DNA from: Acanthacorydalis orientalis
Lineage: Eukaryota; Arthropoda; Insecta; Megaloptera; Corydalidae
Length of the DNA stretch: 64,000 bases
Reading direction: 5' to 3'
Assembly (NCBI GenBank): GCA_034766995.1
Contig: CM068313.1
Location: 57,093,377-57,157,376, forward strand
Both the position numbers and the translations under genes were made by a program. Below are positions 10,584-22,440 of the stretch, piece by piece. The notes under the pieces were generated by a model. It saw only the letters and a list, made by a program, of their open reading frames with translations. It ran no database searches and was not told where the DNA came from. The first letter of the stretch is position 1; each line of letters starts with the position of its first letter.

Positions 10584-11856
10584 GTAAGTGTGAGGTTCTA
10601 GTAATGCCAGTATTTATTATATCCAGTGGTGTGTCGACACAGTTATCATCTGAACATATATTGCTGCAATCGTTAAGTAGGTATCATTTCTGTGTATATT
10701 CAATTTGTTGTGGAAAATAAATAAACTATTTATTTCTGTTCTATAAAGCGTACTTTTAACATCCATAAATCTCTAACAAAATCAAATGTAACGGTTACAA
10801 CGAATTTGAAAATTTCTATGCCTTTTATAGTAGTCACAAGGCATAACATTTAAAAGGAAAACCTGGTTGCTAGCAGTCAAATGATGACCAGAAAATATAC
10901 CTGAAATGTATGACAACTATGTATATACTAAGAGAATTAGGTAAGTTATGAAATACAACATTAAAATCTTAAAAAATCTCTTTAGAATCTGTAACCATTA
11001 TTTAATTTATGCGTGAAAAATTTAACAATGTTCTTTTCATAGTTTGATTTTTCAATATAAAATGAAAGCAGAAATTATTTTTAAATTATATGAATATAAG
11101 TATTATAAATATTTTTTAATAAAAAAAATTTTTGTTTATTTATATAAAAAAAAAAACAAAAAACTTTTTCTGTTAAACCGATACTGGGAATAAATAATTT
11201 AAAAAACTTTAACAAAACTATTTTCACACTGACATCAAGGGTCCAATATCGTTACATACTTCTTTTTTGATAATTACAAGGTGGAAAAGATCAGTAATTA
11301 AACAATTAATTCAAGATATTAATCTCTTTATATTAAGCTGAAAACCCTTTAATTTTAAAAATGTTAAAAGTTAAAGCTTGAATTTTATTTATACTTTTTT
11401 CATATAATAAGTTAGATAATTATTTGTGAAGAAAAAATTATATTTTTTAATTGTTTCATAAAAAAAATACTTTTTGTTAAAATAATTAGTAAATAATTAA
11501 TAACAAATATATATATATATATATATTGTTAATAAATTTCCAGTTATTAAATTTGAACCAAATTAAAATTTAATAAATATACCACGAAATAATACGAACA
11601 AAATTTCATGTAACGAAATAAAAATCAACGAAACACACTTGTCGATAATTTATTCATTAAAGTTAAATTTAATTACTGAAACGATTCATTATATTAAATT
11701 GGAAAGAACGCGTATAATGAATGAACTTTGATCTTTGAATATAATCTAAATTAAATAAAATTGTGACAAGATTAAAATTTAATTAGACGTTTGAGTTTGC
11801 ACTTGAATATTCTAACAATGATTTTACCTACACATATTTATGTACTCACACATGTC

Positions 11857-11872
11857 ACACACACACACACAC

Positions 11873-11941
<69 letters not shown>
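11857..11941. repeat. Compound (CA)n(TA)n array
   Basis: About 8 CA units followed by roughly 34 TA units with one AAA interruption. Confidence 0.95.
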
Positions 11942-11945
<4 letters not shown>

Positions 11946-11999
11946 GTAGAATGAAAAAATAGAAAGAAAGAATCATAACCGTATTTGTGGAATGTGTAG

Positions 12000-12350
12000 A
12001 GATGATAGACGTCGCACATACGTATATCAAATCGAATGTAATGTTACAAGAGGAACGTTTTTATGATGCTCCAACGCCAGATGAAGCGAACGATGGCAAC
12101 GCCTGCACTCACGGAGTCAGTCGCTTTCATATTTCATATATATTTTTTTTTGCGTGCGCGTCTCTATTTATCCCGAGCTGCTGGCAATTCCGACGTCACA
12201 AATGAAGGTTGTTGAGACGGCCCCGTATATAATGAATATGTGTGAGTGAGCTTACAGGCTTATCGTTTTTGACGACGTTGAAAAACTTTTACCACTATCA
12301 TCTGAGGTTTGTATTGTAAACGTTACTAAATGTCATTGTTAGAGATGAAG
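12000..12350. other. Unique, less A+T-rich segment
   Basis: Contains GACGTC, GACGTCAC and a GTGCGCG stretch unlike the surroundings. The 72-codon plus-strand frame (11987-12205) ends FIPSCWQFRRHK and has no recognised domain. Could be unique host intronic or regulatory DNA; nothing more specific can be supported. Confidence 0.3.
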
Positions 12351-12454
12351 CTCGTGTGTTTAGAAAAAGCACTAATTAAATTGTAGTATGGAAGAAGCGA
12401 ATTTTCATTTTTTTACATTAAGTTTATAAAATGAACTCATCTCTGTATACACAC

Positions 12455-12455
<1 letters not shown>

Positions 12456-12512
<57 letters not shown>
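12456..12512. repeat. (TA)n array abutting mariner left end
   Basis: About 27 TA units that run directly into the TTAGG terminus of the mariner at 12513; the mariner target TA is the last unit. Confidence 0.95.
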
Positions 12513-12516
<4 letters not shown>

Positions 12517-13797
12517 GTTGTAAAATATCAAGTTGCCGAATTTCAGTCAGTCAGAGGTCGACCGAGATTAAGATAGGTTATGTGCAATATTTTACAAGAT
12601 CAGCTATTTGGAATTGACTAATGTACTGTACCTTTCAATTGTTTTTAAATATGGAGTTATTGTTATTATTTTTTTATTTTTTAATACCCTTTAACAGGAT
12701 GGTATCCACAAAAGATTTGCGTCTACTTTTTTATATGAGTTCAAGTTGGGACACAATGCAGCGGTAACAGGTAGAAATATTAATGGAGCTTTCAAAGAAG
12801 GGTAGGCTAGCCAGAGAACAATTCGTTTATGGTTCGAAAAATTTTGTTCCGGTAATATGAATCTCGACAATGAGCCTCGAGGAAGGCCCAAATCCATTGT
12901 GAACGAAGAACATTTGAGAGCCATGGTGGAAGTTAATCTACACACAACAGTTCAGACTCTCGCATGTGATTTAAGTGTTAGTGTTATGACTGTTTCTCGT
13001 CACCTTGCTGCAATAAGAAAGGTGAAAAAGCTGGATAAGTGTGTGCCGCACGAATTGACAGATGGTCAAAAACTGAGACGTTTAGAGGTGTGTTCTTCAA
13101 TGATGATTGGAAATGATAAAATGCCATTTTTAAATCTAATCATTATTTGTGATGAAAAGTGGATTCTGTATGATAACAGAAAAAGATCTGAACAATGGTT
13201 AAATGCATATGAATCTCCAGGACACGCACCCAAGCAGTAATTACACAAAAAAAACTTATGTTTACTGTGTGATGGACAAATAAAAGAATAATCCATTATT
13301 ATTTTTTAAAACCAGGCGAAGAAATTACGATTGATTCATATTGTCGCGAAATCGATAATATGATTGAAAAATTAAAAACAAAACAGTCAATGTTAATCAA
13401 TAGATATGGGCAAATACTATTTCCGGACAATGCTCTACCACACATATCTCGAATTACAATTTCCAAATTAAATTCATTAAATTATAAAATGTTATTTTAT
13501 CCCCCATATTCACTAGATATTTCATTGACAGACCATCATATTTTTCGCCACTTGCAATATTATTTAAGAAATAAAAAATTCCAAAACCAAGCAGAAGTGA
13601 TTTAAGGGTTCGAAGACTTTATAAGCTCTAAAAATAGGGATTTTTATAAAAATGGGACAAACAATCTAGTTTATCGTTGGCAAAAGATCATTGAAGTTGA
13701 TGGATCATATTTTGATTTAATGTATTTGGTTTTTGTTAAAAATATTGCGTTTTAATTCTCACCTACAAATTCCACAATTTCATATATTATACCCTAA
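12513..13797 (+). mobile_element. Near-complete mariner element
   Basis: Terminal repeats TTAGGTTGTAAAATATC (left) and, reverse complemented, TTAGGGTATAATATATG (right) agree at about 24 of 31 positions; both ends are flanked by TA inside (TA)n tracts. Length 1285 bp is that of a full mariner. It encodes the transposase described next. It is the best preserved transposon in the window. Confidence 0.9.
12680..13740 (+). pseudogene. Mariner transposase, nearly complete, few lesions
   Basis: DDD transposase that would cut and rejoin DNA at TA sites. One frame is open from about 12680 through YEFKLGHNAAVTGRNINGAF, interrupted by a TAG at 12803-12805, then open to 13240 through the linker EPRGRPKS, the second HTH (VQTLACDLSVSVMTVSRHL), VPHEL and CDEKWILYDN (first catalytic D). 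A frameshift lies between about 13240 and 13300; the frame then continues through LKPGEEITIDSYCREID, PDNALPH (second D) and SLDISLTDHH (third D, 34 residues later, the mariner DD34D spacing). A TAA at 13603-13605 precedes GFEDFISSKNRDFY and the C-terminal VDGSYFD block. Lesions: two stops and one frameshift, but all three aspartates remain. It resembles the cecropia/mellifera-type group (SETMAR-like transposases); no SET domain is present. Confidence 0.9.
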
Positions 13798-13984
13798 TAT
13801 ATATATATATATATATAAAATAGGAGGTTGCATTGAAAGCCGCTGTTTACGTGTAGGTGGTTCGAGCTACGAATCTGTGGGAAGTGACAGATTTCTCTTA
13901 TGTTATTTTGAAGTGTGAACATATTTCCCTATAAAATTAAGTCATACGACGTCGTCCTTTGTTTGCATAAGTGATTTTCTATAA

Positions 13985-14880
13985 TCGAATTAAAAGGGAA
14001 CGCGATAAGTTGTTTTTCCGATGTGTAATTCTACACTACTTTGATTTGGAAAAAAAGTGCAGCTGAAGTTCTTCGATTGCTTGACGAAACTTATGGTGAA
14101 TCTGCTCCATCGGAAACAGTATTAGAGATTGATTTTGATGATTTACAAGTGGTGATTGTGACGTTCAAGACAAACAAAAGGACCAGGTCAATCGAAAAAG
14201 TTCGAAGATGAAGAACTGAAAGCTATACTGGAAGAAAAGCTTATTCAAACACTCAAAGAATTATATTAATGTCTCGAAGTCGATAAAAATCAAACATTTC
14301 AAGATGTTTACAAGTTATGAAAAAGATCCAGATAGATGGGAGTTGGCTGCCACATGACTTGACCAAAAATTTCATTGATAATTGTTTAAACATCTCGATT
14401 TCTTTGTTTGCAAGGCATAAAAAGAAGAGTTTCTTCTAACGTATGGTGATATCAACACTAACATCCACGGTCATAAAGAAATGCTCTTTATTTGGTGAAA
14501 TGGATATGGAGGCTGTTGTGTATTACGAGCTGTTGAAATCGAAGAAAACAATCACCACGAAACATAATTGATATCAATTGGAGCGTTCGAATGATAATTT
14601 GATGCAAAAATTAGGCTCAATTGCATCAAATCGCCGAAAAGTCATTCTTCTCTATGACAACGCTCGGCCCCATGTTGTTATAGCCGTGAAACAAACACTG
14701 ATAGAGCTCGAATGCAACGTTCTTTGGTAGCCAGCGTATTATCCGGACCTGATCCTAAGCGCAATCCATTTGTTCCGATTGGTACAACACGATTTGGAAG
14801 ATAAATATTTCCATAATTACGGAGAAGTTGAAAATTGATTTGCTGAATGGATTGGCTCAAAAGACATACCATTCTTTTCA
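13985..14880 (+). pseudogene. Mariner transposase remnant (second subfamily)
   Basis: Broken translation follows the mariner order: SAAEVLRLLDETYGESAPSE, PGQSKKFEDEELKAILEE (linker and second HTH), GSWLPHDL, IHGHKEMLFIW, MEAVVYYELLKSKKTI, ILLYDNARPHV (second catalytic D kept), AYYPDL then AIHLFRL (third D replaced), and DLEDKYFHNYGEVEN with GSKDIPFF. Many stops and frameshifts and an internal deletion around the GDE motif make it inactive. It is only distantly related to 12513-13797. Its 3' end stops where the minus-strand remnant at 14873 begins. No terminal repeats were recognised. Confidence 0.8.
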
Positions 14881-15440
14881 CCAAGCCATTTTTTTATGTT
14901 TGGAAAGAGGATGAAGTCACACAGGGTTATGTCTGTAGATTAATTTGGATGAGGAATGAATTCGAAGCCTATTTCGTGTAATTTTGCCATTGTGACGGTC
15001 AATTTGTGGGACCGCGCGTTGTTCTGATATAAGAGTACTTTTTTATGCGCCAATATTGTCCATTTTTGTTTCAGCTCATTTTCCAAATAGCCTAATAATG
15101 ATGCATAATACACTCCTGTTATCGTTTTTCTTTTCGATAAGTAGTCGATCAGGATGATTCCTTGTGAATCACAAAAACAGCGGCCATCAACTGCCCAGCT
15201 AACAAAACAATCATCGCCTTTTTCGACGCAATTTCACCAGTCGTTGTCCACTGCTTTGACTACTGCTTCGATTTAGGTATGTAGTGGTGGATTCATGTTG
15301 CACCCATGGTAACGAACCGACGAGAAAAGGCTTGCGTGTTTTTCTATATTTTTGCGACAACTACTACAATCCTTGTTTCAAACATCTGTAAAACGTGAAC
15401 AACGAGTCGCTTCTGGTTGAAATTTCCCTATGCTACTTTG
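14873..15440 (-). pseudogene. Mariner-like transposase remnant (third subfamily), minus strand
   Basis: Minus-strand translation gives SRRFVTMG, QGIILIDYLSKRKTITG, YYASLLGYLENELKQKW, AHKKVLLYQNNARSHK, VTMAKLHEIGFEFIPHP and CDFILFPNIKKWLGEK, the order expected in a DD34D transposase. The first aspartate region reads VTMG, the second aspartate is N (QNNARSH), and stops interrupt the frame. The C-terminal end is missing at the junction with the plus-strand remnant. The same family occurs at 29603-30350. Confidence 0.8.
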
Positions 15441-15593
15441 AATACTTCATAGCCCATGACATTACAAAATGAATGGTGAAGCCACATCATAGAAATTTAC
15501 CAGTCTTATCAAACCACTCTTATATCGTAAAATTAGAAAAATGTTTTTATTCATTAGACTTTACTTATTTGACCTTTATTATGAATATATTTC

Positions 15594-15775
<182 letters not shown>

Positions 15776-15849
15776 GAGAGTTGCGTGTATGTGGGAGGTG
15801 GTGTTAAATGTATTTGTGTGATTCATTGTCGTGACAGAATTCTATGTTA

Positions 15850-16081
15850 ACAGCTATAGTTTAATTTATAAAATAAATTGATTGAAAACTTCTCGTAATT
15901 TCTATGCTCCTAATACCACAAATTCGAATAATGTTGGTGCTCTTTAGACATTACACTCTACTTGTTTTTTAATATTATTATTACTTTATAATTATTACTA
16001 CTTACTTTAATTACTATTATTACTTGTTAGTGTTATTACTATTATGTAAGGCTTTTTATTACGAATGTATTTTAAATAATT

Positions 16082-16141
<60 letters not shown>

Positions 16142-17028
16142 TATCATAAGATAAAAGGAACACTGACATAATCGGTTATATTGAAATAATGAGAGTTTAT
16201 AGATGTCAAGAGCTCACAGTAATGACAGGAAATGCTGTAGACGACATTTACAACAATGTAATAGATAAAATATTATTTATATGTATGTATAATGGAATCT
16301 AAATATTGATAACGAAAATATGACATTAACAAGCAAATTGCAATACATCAAAAGACTTTTTATAATAGATTTGTAAACAATAATTAAATAGTCTATAATT
16401 ATTATATAATTTTGCTAGTATAGTTCAGTTCAAGGCCTCTCGAGCGGGTGGTATCTTTTAAAAGATATGTCGTTACAAAAAACATAATTTGAGATATAAA
16501 AGACAATATTAAGAATAAATTTATATGTTAATTTATTTATTAATATAATTTCAGTAAGATTTATATTTTAATTATAGTCTTTATTGGTTATTAAATTCAT
16601 TTTTTCGATTGAATTTCTACTCTTTAAGCTTTTTAAAAAGCAAAATTATTAATTTATTGACTATTTTAATTACAGCTTTATGTACACTTCGACAATGAGA
16701 AATCCTTAGAATAATAATTAAATATCACCTTTTTAAATGAAAAATTATTAAAAATTTTGATCAAAAAATATAACTGCACGGAAAGTGATAAAAAGAAAAT
16801 TTCAATATTATTTTAAAAAATATATGAACATATACTAACAAAATACCGTTTTTATGATTCTTCTTCATGTATTATATCTCAAGTTTCCACTCACCAGATA
16901 CTTATAACTGAAAAATTTCTTGTTAAAATTAATGTTAATAATAAGAAACAATTAGAAAAAAATAAATTATTTTATTGTTGGATAAATAGCAAGTAATAAT
17001 TTGTCATAAAAATAAACTTCAAATATAC
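15850..17028. other. No gene seen; contains (TA)n at 16084-16138
   Basis: A+T-rich spacer with a TTATTACTA-rich low-complexity stretch near 15970-16050. No terminal repeat or coding signal was recognised. Confidence 0.4.
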
Positions 17029-18266
17029 GAGGAAAGTTTTTTTGTTTACGGAATGGTACAGAAGATAACAATGGGTGAGGCTACAAATATTTATTGCGGG
17101 TAATCATTTTTTATAGTTTTTGTCTCATTAGTTTATTTGCAATTTTCAAAAGAACAAAATGTCTCTGGTATTTTTGAAAATGTCGAATTTTAAATTTCAT
17201 TCAGTAATTAAATTCGCTACAAAACAAGGAAAAAGTGTAGAAAACATCCTAAGTGAAATGAAAGCAGTTTATAGAGATTTTTGTCCTGGAAAAACCTTGT
17301 TTTATAAATGGTCACGTTTATTTGGACAAAGTAGATGTTCATTATAAGACGATGATCACAGTATTAAACAAATTGACGTTTCAATATATAAAATGGCCAT
17401 AAATTCGAAGATCTCTTTTTGGAAAATGACTGGCTAACACTTGAAGAAATCGCAAAAAGGTTCAAATTAGCCGAAACAATGGATTCCAAAATGATCTATG
17501 ATCGTCTTAGAATGTCTAAAGTCAACGCAAGGTGGATTCCGAGAATGAACACTACATAAAAAAATACAGACTTGAACGCTATAAGCAGTTTCAGGAGCTG
17601 TCTGGAGCAAATCCAACAAATATTATCAACAGGATTTTTCCCGATGATCAAAGTTGGGTTTATCATTATTATTTTGAATCAAAACGTGAGTCTTTGAAGT
17701 TACATCGAAAGGATGAGACAACTTTAAAGTTGTACCGTCGACTGGAAAGGTAAAAATAAGAGTGTTTTCTCAAAACAGTGCTCTAGGATTAGCAAGGAAT
17801 TCTGCAGATAGATTACAAAACTAAAATCAAAACTGTTACAAGTACATACTATGCTCATATTCTATAAATCATTGTTTAATAGAAGTTACAAAAAAAGGAG
17901 AGGTAAATTAACAAATGTAATGATTTTAATTCATACAATGCACCAGTTTACAGAGAACAGACTGCCGAGTCTATTCTGACAGTATACAGATTTGAAAAAA
18001 TAAATCATCCACCATACAGTCTTGATCTAGTGCCAAGTTATTGCGACTTGTTTCTTAATTTGAAAAAAGATCTTCATGGAAAGCATTTCGTTGATGATAA
18101 ATCATTAAAAGTAGCCATAAATGAGGATTCTGATAACGAATTGAAACACTTTCTTAAATTTAGAAAAATTAATTGAAAGATATAATAAATACATTTATGT
18201 GCACAGAGAATCTATTGAAAAATGGAAATATAAAATTTAGGACTTTCAGTCACTTTCCTCTTATTA
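17029..18266 (+). mobile_element. Mariner-superfamily element, full length but decayed
   Basis: Left end ACGAGGAAAGTTTTTTTG and right end, reverse complemented, AAGAGGAAAGTGACTGAA share GAGGAAAGT. Transposase blocks in order: FHSVIKFATKQGKSVENI (first HTH), CPGKTLFYKWSRLF, LTLEEIAKRFKLAETM (second HTH), PDDQSWVYHYYFESKRES (first D kept), YNAPVY (second D changed to Y), HPPYSLDLVPSYCDLFLNLK (third D changed). The frame is broken by several stops and a shift around 17350 and 17755. Two aspartates are lost, so it is inactive. It represents a fourth transposase lineage in the window. Confidence 0.8.
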
Positions 18267-18413
18267 TGAGAATACGAAAAAACAATCTTCGTAAGTAAAG
18301 AAGTAAATAAAGGAAACAAAGGAATTTATTTTATTCACCAGTACTTAAATAAAATAATTTGTATTTAAAAAAAATTCGTATGTCTATAGATGACCGAAAG
18401 TAGATTTTTGTTT

Positions 18414-18629
18414 TTGAGGTCACCATATTTCTCTTTTCTTTTCCACTACCGGTTTCATTATTGTGGCATCGTGAAGTAGATACTGCTTATCTATGTAAAT
18501 TCGTGGGTATTTATTTCAATTTTGGGTGTAAGCTTGTACTTTTTCTACACGACTAATCAGTATCTACTTGCTGATGTCACAATAACGAATCAGGTAATGC
18601 AAAATAAAAAAGAAAAATAATGACCTTAA
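18414..18629. mobile_element. Small palindromic MITE
   Basis: Arms of about 85 bp (18414-18498 and 18545-18629) are imperfect inverted repeats: left GAGGTCACCATATTTCTC, right reverse complement AAGGTCATTATTTTTCTT, both continuing through CATTATTGTGGCATC / CGTTATTGTGACATC and AAGTAGATACTG. The centre is about 46 bp. Noncoding. The arms contain a motif resembling a hammerhead ribozyme core; see findings. Confidence 0.75.
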
Positions 18630-18886
18630 TGATGAGAAAAAAGGAATTCAAACCAGGGACATAGGAATGAAACAAATATAGTATTTTTTTTTAAACATAA
18701 ATGTTCATTGATATCCAAATTACAAAATTAAAAATATTAACATGTTTTTATTGATTTAGTTTAAATTGTTATACTGTTAAATTAAAATACAATACTTATA
18801 TTGAGAAAAATATTTTTTTTAATAAATAAAAAATATGAGCGACGAAACGTAGATATTCTATTACAATATTTCTTCTCTCTCTCTCT

Positions 18887-18890
<4 letters not shown>

Positions 18891-18945
<55 letters not shown>

Positions 18946-18947
18946 TA

Positions 18948-18988
<41 letters not shown>
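18891..18988. repeat. (TA)n array
   Basis: About 47 TA units with GTA, CTA and TTA interruptions, preceded by a short CTCTCTCT tract at 18873-18886. Confidence 0.95.
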
Positions 18989-18991
<3 letters not shown>

Positions 18992-19009
18992 CAAGTTTAA
19001 TTGTTCATT

Positions 19010-19340
19010 TATGCAGTGGTCGAACATAAAATGAATGGAATGTTAGATTTTCCTATGTACAGACACGTTTGGGTATCTTCATAGAAATCGTGCCATCTAT
19101 TGAATTCAGCGAATAGAACGTCGAACGTTCATCCTGTCAGAACGTCAAAAGCATTGGCTTGTTGTTGAAGCCGTATCCTAGACGAGCGTAAAAAAATCTC
19201 GATTCAAAAGACAATCGAATGTAAGGTATAGCATGCATTACTTACTCTAACTACCGATAAGACGACGTCTACGAAAATACAATACGATGTCTGGGTTTGA
19301 ACGTAAGTCTGTCATTAGTTTCGTTGAACATAGATTTGAA
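19010..19340. other. Unique, less A+T-rich segment
   Basis: Contains several CG dinucleotides (GACGTC, GAACGTCGAACG) unlike its flanks. No domain or element terminus is recognised. Confidence 0.25.
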
Positions 19341-19379
19341 ATTGAGACGTATAAAATATTTTTTAATATTCTTTTCTAC

Positions 19380-19382
19380 ATA

Positions 19383-19435
<53 letters not shown>

Positions 19436-19437
19436 TA
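19380..19437. repeat. (TA)n array
   Basis: About 26 TA units with a TTTA and a GTA interruption. Confidence 0.9.
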
Positions 19438-19559
19438 CATGTATCTACCTCTATTTATAAATTTCTTTTCTTTTTAATATGAATGATTCAAATTCATATA
19501 AGGGAATAAAATATTCTAATCTTTTTGAAATAATACATATTCTTAAATATAACTTGATA

Positions 19560-19580
19560 TATTTTCTATCTATCTATCTA

Positions 19581-19626
<46 letters not shown>

Positions 19627-19673
19627 TGTGTGTGTATATATAATATTATATAACATATATATATATATATATA
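19560..19673. repeat. Compound (CTAT)n(TA)n array
   Basis: Five CTAT units pass into two TA blocks separated by AAATATGTGTGTG; lies immediately upstream of a Tc1 remnant. Confidence 0.9.
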
Positions 19674-19675
19674 CA

Positions 19676-20095
19676 TTTAATTTCCCTTTTCAACTTTTTT
19701 TAGAGCAAAATGACGAAAAGTAGAGAACTTAAGGTCGATGAACGCACACACATTTATAATATATATCAGAATAGAACAAATACCAAAGAAATTGCTGATT
19801 GCTTCAGAAGACATGTCGGAATGATTCGTTTTGCTATTAAGAAGGTTAAAGATGGACAAAATTTAATTTTAGCTCCGAGGAAAGATCGAAACCGAAAGAC
19901 CAGCGAATGCACGGACAATCTAATAGTTTGTAGTGAATTGTTTTGTGTGTGTAGTGAAAGTGTTTGTAGTGAATAGTGTTGTGAAGTCAAAAAAATCCGT
20001 TTATTAACGCCCAGCAATAAATAGAGGATCTTAATATTACTATTGGAGTTACTGAAATAAATCGAGGTCAAATGAAGCAGGCATTTTTGGATACA
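19676..20095 (+). pseudogene. Tc1-like transposase N-terminal fragment
   Basis: An open frame from 19710 begins MTKSRELKVDERTHIYNIY and continues TKEIADCFRRHVGMIRFAIK, the paired-type HTH of a Tc1-family transposase, then the basic RKDRNRKTSE linker. About 55 bases of repeated GTAGTGAA words (19930, 19951, 19966) are inserted relative to the copy at 55627-57229. Homology resumes at GTCAAAAAAATCCGTTTATT and fades near 20095. The catalytic domain and both terminal repeats are missing. Confidence 0.8.
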
Positions 20096-20603
20096 TCATT
20101 GAAATAATTGCAAAGTATTATATCATCTATTTTCATCTATATGAAAATACCGTATTACTTATGGTTGACCCAATATTTTTTTGAATAAACGAAAAACATG
20201 TTTTAAGCCGTTGTAACAATATAACGATAAAATTACTCTAAGCTGAATATGATGAAAAATCCAACGAAATTTTATAGACATATGACGTCATTCGTATTTT
20301 TAGAACTTTCCAGCAGTACTTATGTAATATTATACATGTTAAATTAAAAAAATATAAAAATGAATTCGAAATTTAATTTCAGAAAATAAATATTAATCAA
20401 TAATCTTAGAATTAATTTAAAACAAAAACACATCAATTAAAGTGAACTATATATTTCATTATAAAACATTTATAGAATTTATCTGATACACAATTTGATT
20501 ATATCTATATTTAATTTATTTTTTCATGTCCTTGTTCTCATACACTTTATTAATAAATATAAATTAGTTACAAAAAATATTCACATAAATATTCTCTCTC
20601 TTT

Positions 20604-20655
20604 CACACACATATACACATATACACACACATATATATATATATATATATACATA
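20604..20655. repeat. Compound (CA)n(TA)n array
   Basis: Short CACACA and CATATACACA runs followed by about 8 TA units, abutting the Helitron-like 3' end. Confidence 0.85.
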
Positions 20656-20657
20656 TA

Positions 20658-20735
20658 CAAGGGGGCTCCGCCCCTTACTCGCTTTATTCGTCAACTTCCG
20701 TGCTCGCTGTGCTCGCCCACGTATCGATGGTAAGC
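20658..20735 (-). mobile_element. Helitron-like 3' terminal fragment, copy 3
   Basis: On the minus strand, GCGAGTAAGGGGCGGAGCCC continues CCTTG, a strong G+C hairpin (GGGGCGGAGCCCC) plus terminus closely similar to copy 1 (208-240). Only the 3' end is recognised; the core is absent or unrecognisable to the right. Confidence 0.5.
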
Positions 20736-20945
20736 ATATACATGTAACCGAATGAAACAATAAACATATTTGGTTACCATAGAAGGCTAGTCCTAAATAA
20801 AGAAGTCGACGTTATAGATCTTGTTTATTTTTTGTGGATAATTTTGATTTTATATATCTAGAAAGGAAAGAAATAAACATATTTTGGTACCATAGAAATA
20901 AATCAGTCGATGTCATGGAATTTTTATTTTCATTGGATAATTTTG

Positions 20946-20947
<2 letters not shown>

Positions 20948-20990
<43 letters not shown>

Positions 20991-20992
20991 AT
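20948..20992. repeat. (TA)n array with GTAT tail
   Basis: About 15 TA units followed by GTATGTATGTATATA. Confidence 0.9.
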
Positions 20993-21157
20993 AGCCTGAT
21001 TAGATCTATTTGTAAATTCCATCTATAAATTTTAATTTTATAATTTTTTCTAAGTATTTTACTCTAGTCAAGATTTTAGTACATAGAAGTACTTTCATTG
21101 TAGTATTCTACATTAATGAGTACTTGTCAATGTAAAAATGGTAGGGATACAACATAT

Positions 21158-22440
21158 ACAGATTGTTTGATAAATAAGTTTACAACCTTAGATTGATCGC
21201 TATTTTGCTACGATAATTTTTTGTTTGTTCCACTTTAACATTTGAAGAGAGCGAACGTGGAATTACAAATTAAAACGATATTTCATTTCACAATGTGCGT
21301 TTATTGTAAAAATATTTTATGAAAATCTGTCTTTAGTTTCTGTAATGCTTAGAAAACTATGTGAAATTTCAATCGTAATAATGTGTCAAGTAAGATCATA
21401 ATAATTCGATTAATGAAGAGATTCGACGATAAGATGGTTCAGTGGTAGACTGACTTAAGTCTTGACGTGTTCGCATCGCATACCTCAATGGAGAGTCGGA
21501 CGCTAATGACTTTCATTCCCAACACAGCTTTAAACCTCAACTAACCAACCAACACACTTTGGAGAATATTGAATCGGTGCAATAAATTGTGGGCAAAATA
21601 TCGAGCATTTCCAATAGATGTCGTGCACAGTGAGTGGAAATTTCTACTCACACTGTACGGGGTATTTTCAATGAAAAGATATTTTCACCGTAAAAGCTAG
21701 TTGATACAAGAATTTTAATGAAAAGACCACGAACTTCATCAAGAATGCAGTAATTAACTGCTGCAGCTTAATACAAACAACCAGAACTACGAATATGATG
21801 ATTTTCTTTAACTACCTAGAAGAAAATTATCATAATATCTGATACTCTGACCTTAGTGACTTGACCTAAGTGGTTGCGTCGAAATGCAAAATATCTGTTT
21901 CTCTAATTCTGAAACTCCAGAATTGATTCATCACCAACCCTTACATCTACATAGAGTGACAGTATGGTGTTATTTGATTCGGAGGTGTCATTGAACTTAC
22001 TTTTTTGAATGGAAAATGCTATTATGTTGACCGGCGAACGCTGTCGAGAGATGATTGATAACTTTTTAACACGCAAAATAGAGGAATTGGATTCAGAAAC
22101 CAAGTGAATTCAGTAAGACGGCGATATGTCACACACATCGTGTATTACAATAAATTTTTAAATGATATTCTTTCACACCAATTAATCTAGATCTTCGGCA
22201 TAATCGGCCACCAATATCAACAGATTAAACGGTACTAAATTTTTTTTATAGGGATACCTCAAGAGTAAGGTATATGTACGAAAGCCAAAAATGATTGAAA
22301 CATTAAAGAAGAATACTCGTCACGAATTCGATGAAGTAACTCAAGAAATATAGCAAAATTTAAAGAAAATGTAATTGAAAAAGTTTACTTTTGCACCGCA
22401 ATTCGAATGGCTTCACAAATGTTTCAGCTCAAAATGCTAC
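21158..22440 (+). pseudogene. Decayed Tc1/mariner-superfamily DDE transposase (QQDG type), copy 2
   Basis: Segments 21330-21500 and 22090-22400 match copy 1 (2005-3030). Recognisable blocks in changing frames: a QDGDMSHT-like second-aspartate motif near 22115, then GYLKSKVYVRKPKMIETLKK and RHEFDEVTQEI near 22250-22350. The frame is broken throughout. A possible left terminus CAGATTGTTTGATAAATAAG lies at 21158; no matching right terminus was found, so limits are approximate. Confidence 0.6.

Larger units (their letters stand above)
8850..11850. other. Long spacer, mostly unique sequence
   Basis: Apart from the compound microsatellite at 9294-9388, a small (TA)n at 11508-11526 and the exon-like 39-mer at 10545, nothing is recognised. 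The part near 9930-10200 is less A+T-biased than its surroundings and unique in the window. No element termini were found. Confidence 0.4.

Noticed and set aside
12513..13797. SETMAR-like host fusion
   Set aside because: The transposase resembles the mariner half of SETMAR, but no SET or pre-SET sequence is adjacent, so it is an ordinary mariner.
21430..21500. tRNA-like A-box word (TGGTTCAGTGGTAGA)
   Set aside because: No B box, anticodon arm or acceptor pairing follows, and the segment aligns with a decayed transposase copy at 2220-2300.
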